Source: a bacterium (GTDB lineage Bacteria; UBP14; UBA6098; B30-G16). Taken from it: DNA of 6,824 nucleotides. A program made the position numbers and the translations under genes. The stretch covers positions 1 through 6,824 of the forward strand of contig JAUXEQ010000079.1 of the NCBI GenBank assembly GCA_030620455.1, read 5' to 3'. Each line of letters opens with the position of its first letter. The stretch's first letter is position 1. Shown piece after piece: positions 6,554 through 6,824 of this stretch. Under the pieces are notes generated by a model. It had not been told where the DNA came from, did not search any database, and worked only from the letters and a program-made list of their open reading frames with translations.

Positions 6554-6824
6554 TACGCTTCCCATAACTCCTTGCCACCCAATAAGATTGTCATAGACCC
6601 AATCCTTTTACACCCAATTGGGATGGATTCAACGATTTTTGCGAGTTTACTTATCCCGGTATGATGGAGGATCGTGCGATAATCTATATATATAATCTTC
6701 ACAATATAGAGGTGAAGAAGTTAACAGTTTCTGAGGGGAGCAAAGCTAAGTATGATGCGCAATGGGACGGCACCGATAAGCATGGTAATTTACTTCCTGA
6801 AGGTTTATATATCTATTTAATTAT
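6551..6824 (+). pseudogene. Remnant of a surface/secreted protein: FlgD-like Ig C-terminal domain, frameshifted and truncated by the window end
   Basis: From 6586 to the window edge one frame is open and reads NPFTPNWDGFND, then IIYIYNLHNIEVKKL, then AQWDGTDKHGN and LLPEGLYIYLI. This is the pattern of the FlgD-like Ig domain found at the C-terminus of many secreted or surface proteins (PNPFTPNGDG...WDG.d..G..v..G.Y in the family). The frame has no usable start before ATG 6661, which has no Shine-Dalgarno and would discard the NPFTPN strand. The next frame upstream reads LPPNKIVIDP up to 6600, exactly the peptide expected before NPFTPN, so one missing base in the CCC run at 6598-6600 explains the break. 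That upstream frame ends in TAA at 6548, and no N-terminal part of the protein is visible. It looks like the tail of a decayed gene. A sequencing error could explain the frameshift but not the absent upstream region. Confidence 0.62.

Overview
The window is a compact, AT-rich bacterial locus with every gene on the + strand. It holds a sensor histidine kinase (49-1755), its NtrC-family sigma-54 response regulator (1768-3123), a small protein with duplicated cysteine clusters (3373-3750), two tandem glutamate dehydrogenase paralogues (3836-5113 and 5152-6414), and at the right edge a broken piece of a FlgD-like C-terminal secretion/anchoring domain (about 6551-6824). No rRNA, tRNA, CRISPR array, insertion sequence or phage gene is visible.

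The organism is probably a free-living, Gram-negative-type bacterium. The NPFTPNWDG...YIYN...WDGTDKHGN...GLYIY signature at the end is typical of cell-surface or secreted proteins from Bacteroidota/Chlorobi-like and related candidate phyla (the FCB group, Calditrichota, Cloacimonadota and similar). The two-component pair and the small cysteine protein also resemble genes I associate with anaerobic Desulfobacterota-like lineages. The phylum cannot be settled from this window.

The genes read as a regulatory circuit followed by its likely target operon. The cytoplasmic two-GAF kinase would phosphorylate the regulator, which activates sigma-54 RNA polymerase. The 249-bp gap after the regulator contains a well-formed -24/-12 element (3300-3315, exact 10-nt spacing between GG and GC). 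It lies just upstream of the small cysteine protein, which has a near-perfect Shine-Dalgarno. No second promoter is evident further on, so the small protein and both dehydrogenases could form one sigma-54-dependent transcript.

The most notable point is the dehydrogenase pair. The first enzyme keeps all the expected catalytic residues. The second is a full-length, undisrupted ORF in which the catalytic lysine of the GGxKGG motif is methionine, and several other conserved active-site positions are changed. It looks like a pseudoenzyme kept beside its active partner, possibly as a regulatory subunit of a mixed hexamer, as described for the Thermus GdhA/GdhB pair. The small protein, with two CxxC-x5-C-x(11-12)-C modules and duplicated linkers, has no function I can assign and is the second point of interest.
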